This document shows, piece after piece, positions 1-7,901 of a DNA stretch of 33,441 nucleotides. Source of the DNA: Alteromonas sp. ASW11-130 (GTDB lineage Bacteria; Pseudomonadota; Gammaproteobacteria; Enterobacterales; Alteromonadaceae); the NCBI RefSeq assembly GCF_026183735.1, contig NZ_JAPFRE010000024.1, forward strand, positions 1 to 33,441. Reading direction: 5' to 3'. A program made the position numbers and the translations under genes. The notes beneath the pieces were generated by a model that searched no databases, was not told the origin of the DNA, and saw only the letters and a list, made by a program, of their open reading frames with translations. How positions within the stretch are numbered: the stretch's first letter is position 1; every line of letters begins with the position of its first letter.

Positions 1-52
1 AAGGTAAGCACACTGTTTGCCGTGTTTTGTCACCCTGGCTCTTTCAAATACT

Positions 53-79
53 GTATCGTCGAAGGAAAAAAATCCTTTA
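53..79 (-). promoter_or_regulatory. Sigma28 (FliA) promoter for a gene off the left edge
   Basis: Read on the minus strand the element is TAAAGGAT-N11-GACGATAC, close to the FliA consensus TAAAGTTT-N11-GCCGATAA and with the exact 11-nt spacer. It matches the promoters of flagellins 2 and 3 in sequence, and the following AGAGCCAGG is also shared with them. It reads leftwards out of the window, so a further FliA-dependent gene, probably another flagellin or flaG, should lie just beyond position 1. The rest of 1-236 holds an AT-rich upstream stretch (about 100-180) and a possible stem (GGGGTTGA/TCGGCCCC on the minus strand, about 205-227) after flagellin 1 without a clear T run. Confidence 0.7.
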
Positions 80-236
80 GTAAAAAAACATAAAAAAGAT
101 GACTTGGATACAAAAACGATACAAAGCCATTATTTTTATATTTTTTATACGTATGTATATTTATTTATACGCTGTGATAAGGAGTGTCGGTATGGTAACG
201 ATTCGGGGCCGACGAGTTATCAACCCCAAAAACGTA

Positions 237-1055
237 TTAACCCAATAGTGATAATGCAGCCTGAGGACGTTGTTTCGCCTGGGCAAGAATGGACGTACTC
301 GCTTGCTGTAGAATCTGATTACGGGTTAGCTCAGCTGTTTCTAACGCAAAGTCGGTATCACGGATGCGTGATCGGGCAGCAGAGACATTCTCTGCCACAT
401 TGCTTAAGTTACGTATAGTAGACTGAAACCGATTTTGCAGTGCCCCTAAGTCGGCGCGCGTAGAGCCGATAGTAGATATTGCACTATCAATTGCGGTTAA
501 GGCTGAAGCAGCGCCAGCAGACGTACTAATATCTAATGAACCCACGCCCAAACCTGACGCACCATAGCCGCCTGTGCGGGTTAACTCCATTTTTATCGTT
601 TGTCCGCTATTCGCCCCCACCTGAAAATCAGCTGCGAAATCACCTTTAAGAATACTTACACCATTAAACTCTGTATAAGAACCAATACGGGATATCTCAG
701 TTTTTAGGGCTGCCACTTCTTTTTGCAGTGCGTCGCGATCGGAGTCAGTATTAATACCATTTTGCGATTGTATCGCCAGCTGACGAATTCGTTGCAGACT
801 GGTAGTGGTTTCTTCAAGCGCACCTTCAGCGGTTTGAGAAATTGAAATGGCATCATTTGCGTTACGCACGGCCTGTTGCAATCCTTGAACCTGAGAAGTC
901 ATGCGATCAGAAATTTGCAAACCCGCTGCATCATCGGCAGCACTATTAATACGAAAACCTGACGATAGACGCTCAAAAGAAGTATTGAGGGCATTGCTCG
1001 TATCAAACATTTGACGCTGAGCATTCAATGCCGAAACGTTAGTATTTACAAACAT
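237..1055 (-). CDS. fliC: Flagellin (paralogue 1, divergent copy)
   Basis: Flagellar filament subunit exported by the flagellar type III apparatus. The 272-residue product has the conserved N-terminal D0/D1 region (MFVNTNVSALNAQRQ, then RLSSGFRINSAADDAAGLQISDR) and C-terminal D1/D0 region (RIRDTDFALETAELTRNQIL...LSLLG), with a very short variable middle, as in Alteromonas, Shewanella and Vibrio flagellins. It differs from its two neighbours at many positions (for example ALETAEL in place of ASETAEL) and its ATG lies directly at MFVN without the extra MS. I found no sigma28 box in the 217 nt before it, unlike the two neighbours, so it may be expressed differently or by read-through. The symbol follows the family name; which paralogue it would be called is uncertain. 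Confidence 0.95.
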   Translation of the reverse strand: MFVNTNVSALNAQRQMFDTSNALNTSFERLSSGFRINSAADDAAGLQISDRMTSQVQGLQQAVRNANDAISISQTAEGALEETTTSLQRIRQLAIQSQNGINTDSDRDALQKEVAALKTEISRIGSYTEFNGVSILKGDFAADFQVGANSGQTIKMELTRTGGYGASGLGVGSLDISTSAGAASALTAIDSAISTIGSTRADLGALQNRFQSTIRNLSNVAENVSAARSRIRDTDFALETAELTRNQILQQASTSILAQAKQRPQAALSLLG

Positions 1056-1183
1056 ACTTGTTATATCTCTAAATTACTCTCTCATGCATACCGGGTTATT
1101 AAACCGGAGGCCCCTTAAAACAACACTTAAACGTAAAGTGTGAATATAAAAGGTTATAGAGCACGTCTCACTTGTAACAAGGG

Positions 1184-1204
1184 TAGCCGGGCATCGCCCG
1201 GCTA
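1184..1204 (-). terminator. Hairpin downstream of flagellin 2 (possible terminator)
   Basis: A perfect 9-bp stem TAGCCGGGC / GCCCGGCTA with a 3-nt loop lies 68 nt beyond the flagellin 2 stop codon. The tract after it on the minus strand is CCCTTGTT, so it lacks a clean T run and may terminate only partly, which would let flagellin 1 be read through. Confidence 0.45.
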
Positions 1205-1272
1205 GTAGCTCCGTTAATTCTGATTGAGCCTGTCAACATGGGAAATAGACTCAACCAGTGAGCTGTTAGGAA

Positions 1273-2097
1273 TTAACCTAATAGTGACAATGCTGCCTGA
1301 GGACGCTGTTTCGCCTGGGCAAGAATCGAGGTACTTGCTTGCTGAAGGATCTGGTTACGCGTCAGCTCCGCTGTTTCAGAAGCAAAATCCGTATCACGAA
1401 TACGTGAACGTGCCGAAGATACGTTTTCTGCAACATTACTTAAGTTACGGATAGTTGACTGGAAGCGGTTTTGCAATGCACCCAAATCAGCACGCGTGCC
1501 ACCGATTTGTGAAATCGCAGAATCAATTGCTGTTAGGGCTGCTGCCGCACCTGCTGACGTGCTGATATCAAGCGTACCCACACCCAGACCAGAAGCACCA
1601 TAGCCACCCGACTTAGTTAAATCTACAGAAATCGTTTGACCGCTGTTCGCTCCTACCTGAAAATCAGCTTGGTAGCTACCAGAAAGAATATTGACACCGT
1701 TGAACTCTGTATCAGTTGATGTACGAGACATCTCAGTCTTCAACGCGGCTACTTCTTTTTGAAGTGCTGCACGATCTGAATCTGAGTTAATACCGTTTTG
1801 TGACTGAATCGCTAACTGACGCATACGCTGCAATGAGTTAGTGGTTTCATCCAACGCACCTTCTGCTGTCTGAGACAGTGAAATTGCATCGTTGGCATTT
1901 CGTACAGCCTGGTTCAGACCTTGTACTTGCGATGTCATACGGTCAGAAATCTGCAAACCAGCTGCATCGTCTGATGCACTGTTGATGCGGAAACCCGAAG
2001 ATAGACGCTCGAATGAAGTGTTCAATGAATTACTGGTATCGAACAATTGACGTTGAGCGTTTAACGCTGAAACGTTAGTGTTTACAAACATAGACAT
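1273..2097 (-). CDS. fliC: Flagellin (paralogue 2)
   Basis: Filament subunit of 274 residues, starting MSMFVNTNVSALN. This ATG is chosen because GGAG lies 8 nt before it; the frame stays open further upstream, but that stretch is part of the untranslated leader. Conserved N-terminal (RLSSGFRINSASDDAAGLQ) and C-terminal (ARSRIRDTDFASETAELTRN, LSLLG) polymerisation domains flank a short variable region. By eye it differs from flagellin 3 at a single residue (Ser228 here, Ala228 there), which points to recent duplication or gene conversion. A sigma28 promoter and a structured leader precede it and a hairpin follows. Confidence 0.96.
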   Translation of the reverse strand: MSMFVNTNVSALNAQRQLFDTSNSLNTSFERLSSGFRINSASDDAAGLQISDRMTSQVQGLNQAVRNANDAISLSQTAEGALDETTNSLQRMRQLAIQSQNGINSDSDRAALQKEVAALKTEMSRTSTDTEFNGVNILSGSYQADFQVGANSGQTISVDLTKSGGYGASGLGVGTLDISTSAGAAAALTAIDSAISQIGGTRADLGALQNRFQSTIRNLSNVAENVSSARSRIRDTDFASETAELTRNQILQQASTSILAQAKQRPQAALSLLG

Positions 2098-2208
2098 AAG
2101 GATCTCTCCAACTACTACTCTCACCGACATTGGTCGGCTGCCGGATTACCGGCATTATTAATTAGATGTTATCGAGACCTTTATTCGATCTGATAACCTG
2201 GCTCTCTC
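2098..2208 (-). promoter_or_regulatory. Structured 5' leader of flagellin 2
   Basis: The roughly 110-nt untranslated leader between the sigma28 promoter and the ATG can form three hairpins: GTTATC/GATAAC (2168-2173 with 2192-2197), GCCGG-ATTA-CCGGC (2140-2153) and CCGAC-ATTG-GTCGG (2124-2137). All three have counterparts in the same order in the flagellin 3 leader. GGA-containing sequence just before the start codon would suit a CsrA-type regulator, but that is inference. Confidence 0.45.
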
Positions 2209-2215
2209 AGTTTCT

Positions 2216-2242
2216 TTATCGACGCTTAAAAAATATCCTTTA
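2216..2242 (-). promoter_or_regulatory. Sigma28 (FliA) promoter of flagellin 2
   Basis: TAAAGGAT-N11-GTCGATAA on the minus strand: the -10 element has 7 of 8 consensus bases and the spacer is exactly 11 nt. Transcription should start near 2208. The rest of the flagellin 2-flagellin 3 gap (about 2243-2387) is AT-rich and contains only a segment resembling the AT-rich block upstream of the promoter at 53-79. Confidence 0.85.
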
Positions 2243-2387
2243 ACGTAAAAACAAAGAAACTTTATCTTTTTGAGGCTTTAATCTAAAAAAGAGTAAATTA
2301 TGGCCATTTATAGCACTTTACATACTGACGTATATTTATTAATACGATAATATGAAAGGTATCACCATGTTTATTAAGCTAAAAAAG

Positions 2388-2410
2388 AAAACCGGGCTAA
2401 GCCCGGTTTT
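2388..2410 (-). terminator. Rho-independent terminator of flagellin 3
   Basis: A perfect 10-bp stem AAAACCGGGC / GCCCGGTTTT with a 3-nt loop, followed on the minus strand by CTTTTTT, about 90 nt beyond the flagellin 3 stop codon. It insulates flagellin 3 from flagellin 2, so each is transcribed from its own FliA promoter. Confidence 0.85.
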
Positions 2411-2498
2411 GTATTTTCAATTGAGCGTTTTACACTCTTTAGGATGCAACCTGGTCGTATCTCACTACCTCCTGGCTCAACCCTAATCTAGTTAGGAA

Positions 2499-3323
2499 TT
2501 AACCTAATAGTGACAATGCTGCCTGTGGACGCTGTTTCGCCTGAGCAAGAATTGAGGTACTTGCTTGCTGAAGGATCTGGTTACGCGTCAGTTCCGCCGT
2601 TTCAGAAGCAAAATCCGTATCACGGATACGTGAACGTGCCGCAGATACGTTTTCTGCAACATTACTTAAGTTACGGATAGTTGACTGGAAGCGGTTTTGC
2701 AATGCACCCAAATCAGCACGCGTTCCACCGATCTGTGAAATCGCAGAATCAATTGCTGTTAGGGCTGCTGCCGCACCTGCTGACGTGCTGATATCAAGCG
2801 TACCCACACCCAGACCAGAAGCACCATAACCACCAGATTTAGTTAAATCTACTGAAATCGTTTGACCGCTGTTCGCTCCTACCTGGAAATCAGCTTGGTA
2901 GCTACCAGAAAGAATATTGACACCGTTAAACTCTGTATCAGTAGATGTACGGGACATTTCAGTCTTCAACGCGGCTACTTCTTTTTGAAGTGCTGCACGA
3001 TCTGAATCTGAGTTAATACCGTTTTGTGACTGAATCGCTAACTGACGCATACGCTGCAATGAGTTAGTGGTTTCATCCAACGCACCTTCTGCTGTCTGAG
3101 ACAGTGAAATTGCATCATTCGCATTTCGTACAGCCTGGTTCAGGCCTTGGACTTGCGATGTCATACGGTCAGAAATCTGCAAACCAGCTGCATCGTCTGA
3201 TGCACTGTTGATGCGGAATCCTGAAGATAGACGCTCAAATGAAGTGTTCAATGAATTACTGGTATCGAACAATTGACGTTGAGCGTTTAACGCTGAAACG
3301 TTAGTGTTTACAAACATAGACAT
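2499..3323 (-). CDS. fliC: Flagellin (paralogue 3)
   Basis: Filament subunit, 274 residues from the ATG that GGAG precedes by 8 nt (MSMFVNTNV). Domain layout is the same as flagellin 2: conserved D0/D1 ends with a short central region. The only residue difference seen from flagellin 2 is Ala228 for Ser228; silent nucleotide differences are scattered through the gene. It has its own sigma28 promoter, a structured leader and a strong terminator. The gene upstream on the opposite strand is a sialidase-fold protein transcribed divergently. Confidence 0.96.
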   Translation of the reverse strand: MSMFVNTNVSALNAQRQLFDTSNSLNTSFERLSSGFRINSASDDAAGLQISDRMTSQVQGLNQAVRNANDAISLSQTAEGALDETTNSLQRMRQLAIQSQNGINSDSDRAALQKEVAALKTEMSRTSTDTEFNGVNILSGSYQADFQVGANSGQTISVDLTKSGGYGASGLGVGTLDISTSAGAAAALTAIDSAISQIGGTRADLGALQNRFQSTIRNLSNVAENVSAARSRIRDTDFASETAELTRNQILQQASTSILAQAKQRPQAALSLLG

Positions 3324-3437
3324 GAGGATCTCTCCAACTACAACTCTCAACCGACTGTTGTCGGGTTACCGGGTTACCGGCGTTACTACTTATAAATTAT
3401 CAAGATCCTGTTTATGATCTGATAACCTGGCTCTCTC
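3324..3437 (-). promoter_or_regulatory. Structured 5' leader of flagellin 3
   Basis: Leader of about 113 nt with three predicted hairpins: TTATC(a)AGATC / GATCTGATAA (3397-3425, 10 bp with one bulged A), CCGG-GTTA-CCGG (3369-3380) and CCGAC-TGTT-GTCGG (3351-3364). The stems match those of flagellin 2 while loop bases differ, as expected if the structure is kept by selection. A direct repeat GGGTTACC (3363-3378) suggests slippage at hairpin II. Confidence 0.45.
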
Positions 3438-3444
3438 GACATCT

Positions 3445-3471
3445 TTATCGCCTTATCAAAATTTTCCTTTA
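3445..3471 (-). promoter_or_regulatory. Sigma28 (FliA) promoter of flagellin 3
   Basis: TAAAGGAA-N11-GGCGATAA on the minus strand, with 7 of 8 bases of the -10 consensus GCCGATAA and the canonical spacer. Transcription should begin near 3437. Confidence 0.85.
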
Positions 3472-3492
3472 ACAAAAATATCGAGAAAGTTT

Positions 3493-3522
3493 TTAGAAAA
3501 CCATATTCTTTCTGTCTATACT
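3493..3522 (+). promoter_or_regulatory. Possible sigma70 promoter of the sialidase-fold gene
   Basis: A good -10 hexamer TATACT (3517-3522) follows a weak -35 TTAGAA (3493-3498) at 18 nt. The expected start near 3529 would lie only about 5 nt before the first ATG (3534), so the transcript could be almost leaderless. No Shine-Dalgarno sequence is visible before either ATG. Confidence 0.3.
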
Positions 3523-3553
3523 TTTATAACGCCATGTCTTTTAAAGATTTTTC

Positions 3554-4525
3554 ATGATTAAAAAAAGTTCAAATTTTTTTCATCTTAAACGTATCTCGAG
3601 TGATAAAAAGCACAGTGCTTTTACCGATCTGGTTAAAATTAACGATAAATTAGTATGTTGCTATCGTCAGGCTACCAACCATGTCAGTGGTGATGGTCGT
3701 ATAGAAATCACGGTAACTGACCTTAATTCTGAGGTTGTTTCACGCCAGCACCTTTCGTTCCCTCGGTGTGATTTGCGCGATCCTAAGCTAAGCATTGACG
3801 AAGGCGGGCGAATATTTTTATTGGCATACGCACGGATGGATGCCACTGAAAAATCATGTTCAAGAACTCGCTGGGTAAGCTGGTTCAGTGATAATGGCCT
3901 TACATGGTCTTCACCTCATTTTTTTGGTACCAACGGCTGGTGGCTGTGGCGTATAAGATGGCAGCAGGGCCAGGCTTATGGGTTCGCTTATAATCGGCAA
4001 CATAATAGGGTTGATCTTTATTCAGGCCACCCGCAAAAGACGATGTATCTTCATAAATCCTATGCTCTATCCTTACGTGACCACAAATTGGGTTATCCTA
4101 ATGAAAGTGATTTGATATTTGATAGACAAGGCACGATGTGGGCCTTGATCAGAAGAGATGCAGATAGTTTTACTGCGCAACTGGGTCGTGCCAAGCCCCC
4201 TTATACGCGCTGGGAGTGGCACGATCTGCAAACCTATATTGGTGGCCCGGTGATGCATGGTTTAACAGAAAACTCTGTATTGGTAGCGGGTCGAATTTGG
4301 CAGAATAATCAGCCGAGAACAGCGTTATGGCATCTGCAACTTAACACAGCAAAGCTTACGCATTTACTGACAGTGCCTAGTGCAGCAGATAATAGTTACC
4401 CTGGCATCGTATTAGAGGAGGATACGTGTTATTTATCTTATTATTCAGGGCACATAGATAACCAAACACGGGTCTATTTAGCCACCATCAGAAATTTTGA
4501 TAAATGGCTAAATAAAATTGAATAG
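3554..4525 (+). CDS. Sialidase-fold (BNR/Asp-box) protein in the flagellin cluster
   Basis: A 323-residue protein with features of the sialidase/neuraminidase beta-propeller superfamily: an Asp box at residues 112-118 (SDNGLTW), a DLRDPKL motif at 73-79 that recurs in sialidase-family proteins, and repeated W-rich strands. There is no signal peptide, so it is probably cytoplasmic; most bacterial sialidases are secreted. Substrate and activity are unknown. Its place between flagellin 3 (divergent) and flgL (convergent, 18-bp overlap of 3' ends) suggests a link to flagellin, perhaps to nonulosonic acid (sialic-acid-like) decoration, but no glycosylation genes are visible here. An 8-codon open frame at 3534-3557 (MSFKDFS, then TGA) ends in an ATGA overlap with this start, so translation may be coupled. 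A non-catalytic binding propeller is the main alternative. Confidence 0.75.
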   Translation: MIKKSSNFFHLKRISSDKKHSAFTDLVKINDKLVCCYRQATNHVSGDGRIEITVTDLNSEVVSRQHLSFPRCDLRDPKLSIDEGGRIFLLAYARMDATEKSCSRTRWVSWFSDNGLTWSSPHFFGTNGWWLWRIRWQQGQAYGFAYNRQHNRVDLYSGHPQKTMYLHKSYALSLRDHKLGYPNESDLIFDRQGTMWALIRRDADSFTAQLGRAKPPYTRWEWHDLQTYIGGPVMHGLTENSVLVAGRIWQNNQPRTALWHLQLNTAKLTHLLTVPSAADNSYPGIVLEEDTCYLSYYSGHIDNQTRVYLATIRNFDKWLNKIE

Positions 4526-5731
4526 TGAAAGCTGCGAAATCCGCGGAAAAGTTTGTAAAGCGGCGTTGAGCGCCGTTTCTTGTCGAGCAAATTCAGCTGA
4601 TGCCTCTGCAAAATCGGTTTCTTCAATATTCGCGCGCGCGGAGCGAATGTTGACTTCTAAATCCAAATTTGTCTCAAACACTGAAGAGGCGACATTTTGC
4701 CGCCCCCCAATGGACGATATCTCCGCAGATATTTTGTCAGTGGCAGAATCAAGGTTCGAAATAGCACCTTGAATTGACTTACGTAACGCATCGCCAGACT
4801 CGCCATCAACTGAAAGCGCGGTATAAATATCGTGCAGCGTTTCGGCAATATTTTTCTTTTCTGGTTTGTCCAAAGAAAAGTCAACCGTATCGCCAGCATT
4901 ACCCGAAACGGTAAAACTCATGCCCTGAATAGTAAAAGGATTCCCGGATGTGTAATCGACAGTATCAATTACAGCACCGCTGGCTACATTCGTTAACTGG
5001 ACTTGATTACCCGCTGTCAGCGTTAACCGGAAGTCATTGTTCGCTGCCGTGAAGCCATCATAGTTAGCATCAAAAAAACTATCGAACGCATCCTGATTTG
5101 CTACATCAGAGTCATCTACTGTAGCTCCCACACTGCCGGTGACCGAAAAGCCTTGGGGAGCCAGGACGTTTTCAAAAACATCCTGGCCACTCGTTGTACT
5201 CCGAAGCGTTACATTATCGGACAGTTTAACTGAATTCGTTCCACTATCGCCCTCATAACGAACAGCATTTCCTGGTGCAGCCGGATTAAAACTAAATGCA
5301 GGGCTATCGGCTTGGAACCCCGCAAACATATAGTCACCCGATGGATCTTGTGCATTCATAAGATCGAGCACTTCGTCTCGAATTTGCTGAATTTCAGAAC
5401 CTATTGCTCGTCGATCCGCGTCATTTAATACACCTGATCCAGCTTGTTGAATTAACTGGCGAGCGCGGAGCGCTGCATCATTTATGTTGGAAAGCACTGT
5501 TTCTTGCTGTTCTAATCGGCTTATAAACAAACCATTGTTCTGTTTATACTGATCAATATTCGCTAATTGCTCAGTTAACCTCACAACTTGCGCTGCCCCC
5601 ACTGGGTCATCAGAAGGTCGGTTAATCCGTTTACCCGTTGCTAGCTGTTCCTGCGTATCAGCAAGCTTTCGCTGACTATCCATAATCGCATCGAGATTAC
5701 GATTGAAGAATTGATTGGTCGAAATACGCAT
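4508..5731 (-). CDS. flgL: Flagellar hook-associated protein 3 (hook-filament junction)
   Basis: FlgL (HAP3) joins the hook-associated FlgK ring to the filament. The 407-residue product has the flagellin-like N-terminus typical of FlgL (MRISTNQFFNRNLDAI, then LATGKRINRPSDDPVGAAQ) and a C-terminal coiled region (IRSARANIEETDFAEASAEF) ending in LSLFNFI. The middle (about 170-300) is an expanded variable domain. It starts 6 nt after the flgK stop codon, so the two are co-transcribed and probably coupled. Its 3' end overlaps the convergent sialidase-fold gene by 18 bp, leaving no room for an intergenic terminator. Confidence 0.96.
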   Translation of the reverse strand: MRISTNQFFNRNLDAIMDSQRKLADTQEQLATGKRINRPSDDPVGAAQVVRLTEQLANIDQYKQNNGLFISRLEQQETVLSNINDAALRARQLIQQAGSGVLNDADRRAIGSEIQQIRDEVLDLMNAQDPSGDYMFAGFQADSPAFSFNPAAPGNAVRYEGDSGTNSVKLSDNVTLRSTTSGQDVFENVLAPQGFSVTGSVGATVDDSDVANQDAFDSFFDANYDGFTAANNDFRLTLTAGNQVQLTNVASGAVIDTVDYTSGNPFTIQGMSFTVSGNAGDTVDFSLDKPEKKNIAETLHDIYTALSVDGESGDALRKSIQGAISNLDSATDKISAEISSIGGRQNVASSVFETNLDLEVNIRSARANIEETDFAEASAEFARQETALNAALQTFPRISQLSLFNFI

Positions 5732-5737
5732 TATTTA

Positions 5738-7870
5738 TTACCTGGCAGCCGAAAGTATCGTGTCAAACATTTGCTGTGCCGTTGTCAAAATTCGCGCAGC
5801 GGCAGCGTAACTTTGCTGAAAACGTACAAGATTAGCAGCTTCTTCATCTAAGCTTACACCTGATACTGAATCAAACCATTCCTGTGATTGTGATTTCATT
5901 GCCTCAGCAGCTTCTAACGATATATCGGCACTCGCCGCTTTTTCTCCAACATTTCCTACAACTGACGAAAATGCATCAAATAATGAACGAGGTTCATTCG
6001 CCGAATCACTGCTAACCTGGACTAACTTTTCGTCCTGCAAATTTATCATTTCCAGTGCATTCGTATTGTCATTTACCCCGTTTGTATTATAGGAAAATGC
6101 AAACGAGTCGCCAGCTCTAGGGCTGCCATTTAAACTTAAATCGTAACCTGGGTAATCATCCAAAGCAGAAAAAGAAGCTGGCCAAGCAGGAGTTGCGCCT
6201 GCCGCTTCTGCCTGGGCTAACAAGTTGTCGTAATCGGTGACGCCCGTAACGTTGGTGATGACATTACCAGCACTATCCAAAACCTGAAAATCAGTAGGAG
6301 AAGTAAATAAAATTTCTGCCGGAGCGCCAACTGTGGCACTCGGTGATCCAGCTACACCATGAATACCACCCGCCCCATCAAAAGCAGACGCTTCTGCACC
6401 TAATGTAGGATCAACGGTCGTATTGCTCACTGTTACTTCTTCAACTGTGGCTGTTCCCAAATTATCACTATCTGGTTGTACGCGTAATGGCGAAGCAAAC
6501 GCCAAGTCTTGTGGACGGTTAGTCGCTAATTCAATATCAGCACCTGCATACTTCGTGGGCTGAAACAAAAACGCGTCTCCCACTGCGTGTCCTCCAGCTG
6601 CCTCGAAGTCAATTTCCAGACCGGCGGGAAGCTCAGAGAATCCACTTCCAATTGTAATGCCCGTATAAACTACAGGATTTCCAGAGGCATCCACTTTGGG
6701 CGACCCATCGCTATTTAGTAACTCTAACTGCACTTCATCAGGAACGCCAGCGGTGACGCTGGTTACCGTAACTTTATAATCAGCGTCGGTTATCAACTCA
6801 CCACTGCCTGGGATAACACGCCCAGTAACGGGGAGGTTATCTGGTGTTCCTGAATAATTTACCCCAACAAATTCGGGTAGATTAAATATGTCACCGCCGA
6901 GCTGAAAGTCTAAGTCCATTCCTAGTCTGTTCTTACTATTGACGGCATCAGCAAATGCCAGGGCCATCTGTCCTATGTCACGCTGGGTAGGGGCAAGAAT
7001 TTCATCTCGATAACGAAACAGACCACCAATTTGTCCACCTAAACTCGTCTCACCTAAATTTATTTTTGTATCGTCTTTTGCACCATTAAATTCTGTCGAC
7101 AGCTGTAATTGTTTACGCCCTAAATCTGCATCTGTACTGATTTCAATCAGGTTAAAACTGCCATCGTCTAAAATGAGCGACTCGCCAGTTTTTAAATTTA
7201 TGTTGACCGATCCAGGCTCGCTTTTGCTGTCTTTAACATCAATCGCCATCAACTCAGCCAGTTCATCAATCGCCTTGTCCCGCTGATTCATTAATGTAGT
7301 AGGCTCGCTGGCGGAACCAAGATCACCACTAGCGACCTGAATAGCATTATTTAGTTCACCGATGTTTCTAATGAGATCGTTGGCTTTGTTTACCATAGAG
7401 GTAAACTCTAAATTGACTTCTTTCTCTTTTTCTTCCAGAAAATCAGACACAGTACCAAATCGTCTTAGCACATCCCGTCCTTGCGCTAACACTAACTCGC
7501 GTGATGATAGATTAGAGGGGTCATCGGCAGCCGTCTGTAGCGAACCGAAGAACTCACTTAACCCTTGGGCTATTGAATTGGCATCGCTGGCAAGAAGGTT
7601 ATCAATAGCTGAGGCCTTTTGTTGGTATACTTCGAACTCGCCGACCTTAGTAATATCGCGGCGCAACTGGTTTTGTGCAAATACGTCAATGACCCGCTCG
7701 GTGGTAGGTTCTCCTACTCCACCAAGAATACCACCTTCAAAAGTCGTTCGCTCACGTACATAACCTTCAGTATTAACATTGGCGATGTTTTTGCTGGTAG
7801 TTTGCAACAGGGTACTACTCGCGTTTATACCGCTTCTTGCAATATTAAACATATCGACAGGACGGACCAT
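5738..7870 (-). CDS. flgK: Flagellar hook-associated protein 1
   Basis: FlgK (HAP1) caps the hook and forms the first junction layer. The N-terminus has the rod/hook family motif (ARSGINASSTLL, KNIANVNTEGYVRE) and the C-terminus the matching coil (SLDEEAANLVRFQQSYAAAA, then a final TAQQMFDTILSAAR). At 710 residues it is clearly longer than the 547-residue enterobacterial protein; the extra length lies in the central region (about 330-610), rich in Gly, Asp and Thr, which is likely surface-exposed. It is the sixth gene of the flgF-L run, with 31 nt between flgJ and flgK. Confidence 0.96.
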   Translation of the reverse strand: MVRPVDMFNIARSGINASSTLLQTTSKNIANVNTEGYVRERTTFEGGILGGVGEPTTERVIDVFAQNQLRRDITKVGEFEVYQQKASAIDNLLASDANSIAQGLSEFFGSLQTAADDPSNLSSRELVLAQGRDVLRRFGTVSDFLEEKEKEVNLEFTSMVNKANDLIRNIGELNNAIQVASGDLGSASEPTTLMNQRDKAIDELAELMAIDVKDSKSEPGSVNINLKTGESLILDDGSFNLIEISTDADLGRKQLQLSTEFNGAKDDTKINLGETSLGGQIGGLFRYRDEILAPTQRDIGQMALAFADAVNSKNRLGMDLDFQLGGDIFNLPEFVGVNYSGTPDNLPVTGRVIPGSGELITDADYKVTVTSVTAGVPDEVQLELLNSDGSPKVDASGNPVVYTGITIGSGFSELPAGLEIDFEAAGGHAVGDAFLFQPTKYAGADIELATNRPQDLAFASPLRVQPDSDNLGTATVEEVTVSNTTVDPTLGAEASAFDGAGGIHGVAGSPSATVGAPAEILFTSPTDFQVLDSAGNVITNVTGVTDYDNLLAQAEAAGATPAWPASFSALDDYPGYDLSLNGSPRAGDSFAFSYNTNGVNDNTNALEMINLQDEKLVQVSSDSANEPRSLFDAFSSVVGNVGEKAASADISLEAAEAMKSQSQEWFDSVSGVSLDEEAANLVRFQQSYAAAARILTTAQQMFDTILSAAR

Positions 7871-7901
7871 AATTAGTTGCTCCTCTGCCCGTTATTTACA
7901 T

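Noticed and set aside
17..418. Plus-strand frame over the left end
   Set aside because: It runs into the flagellin gene in the wrong strand and through its promoter region; composition is that of non-coding DNA.
1056..1272. Sigma28 promoter for flagellin 1
   Set aside because: No TAAAG...GCCGATAA pair with an 11-nt spacer could be found on the minus strand.
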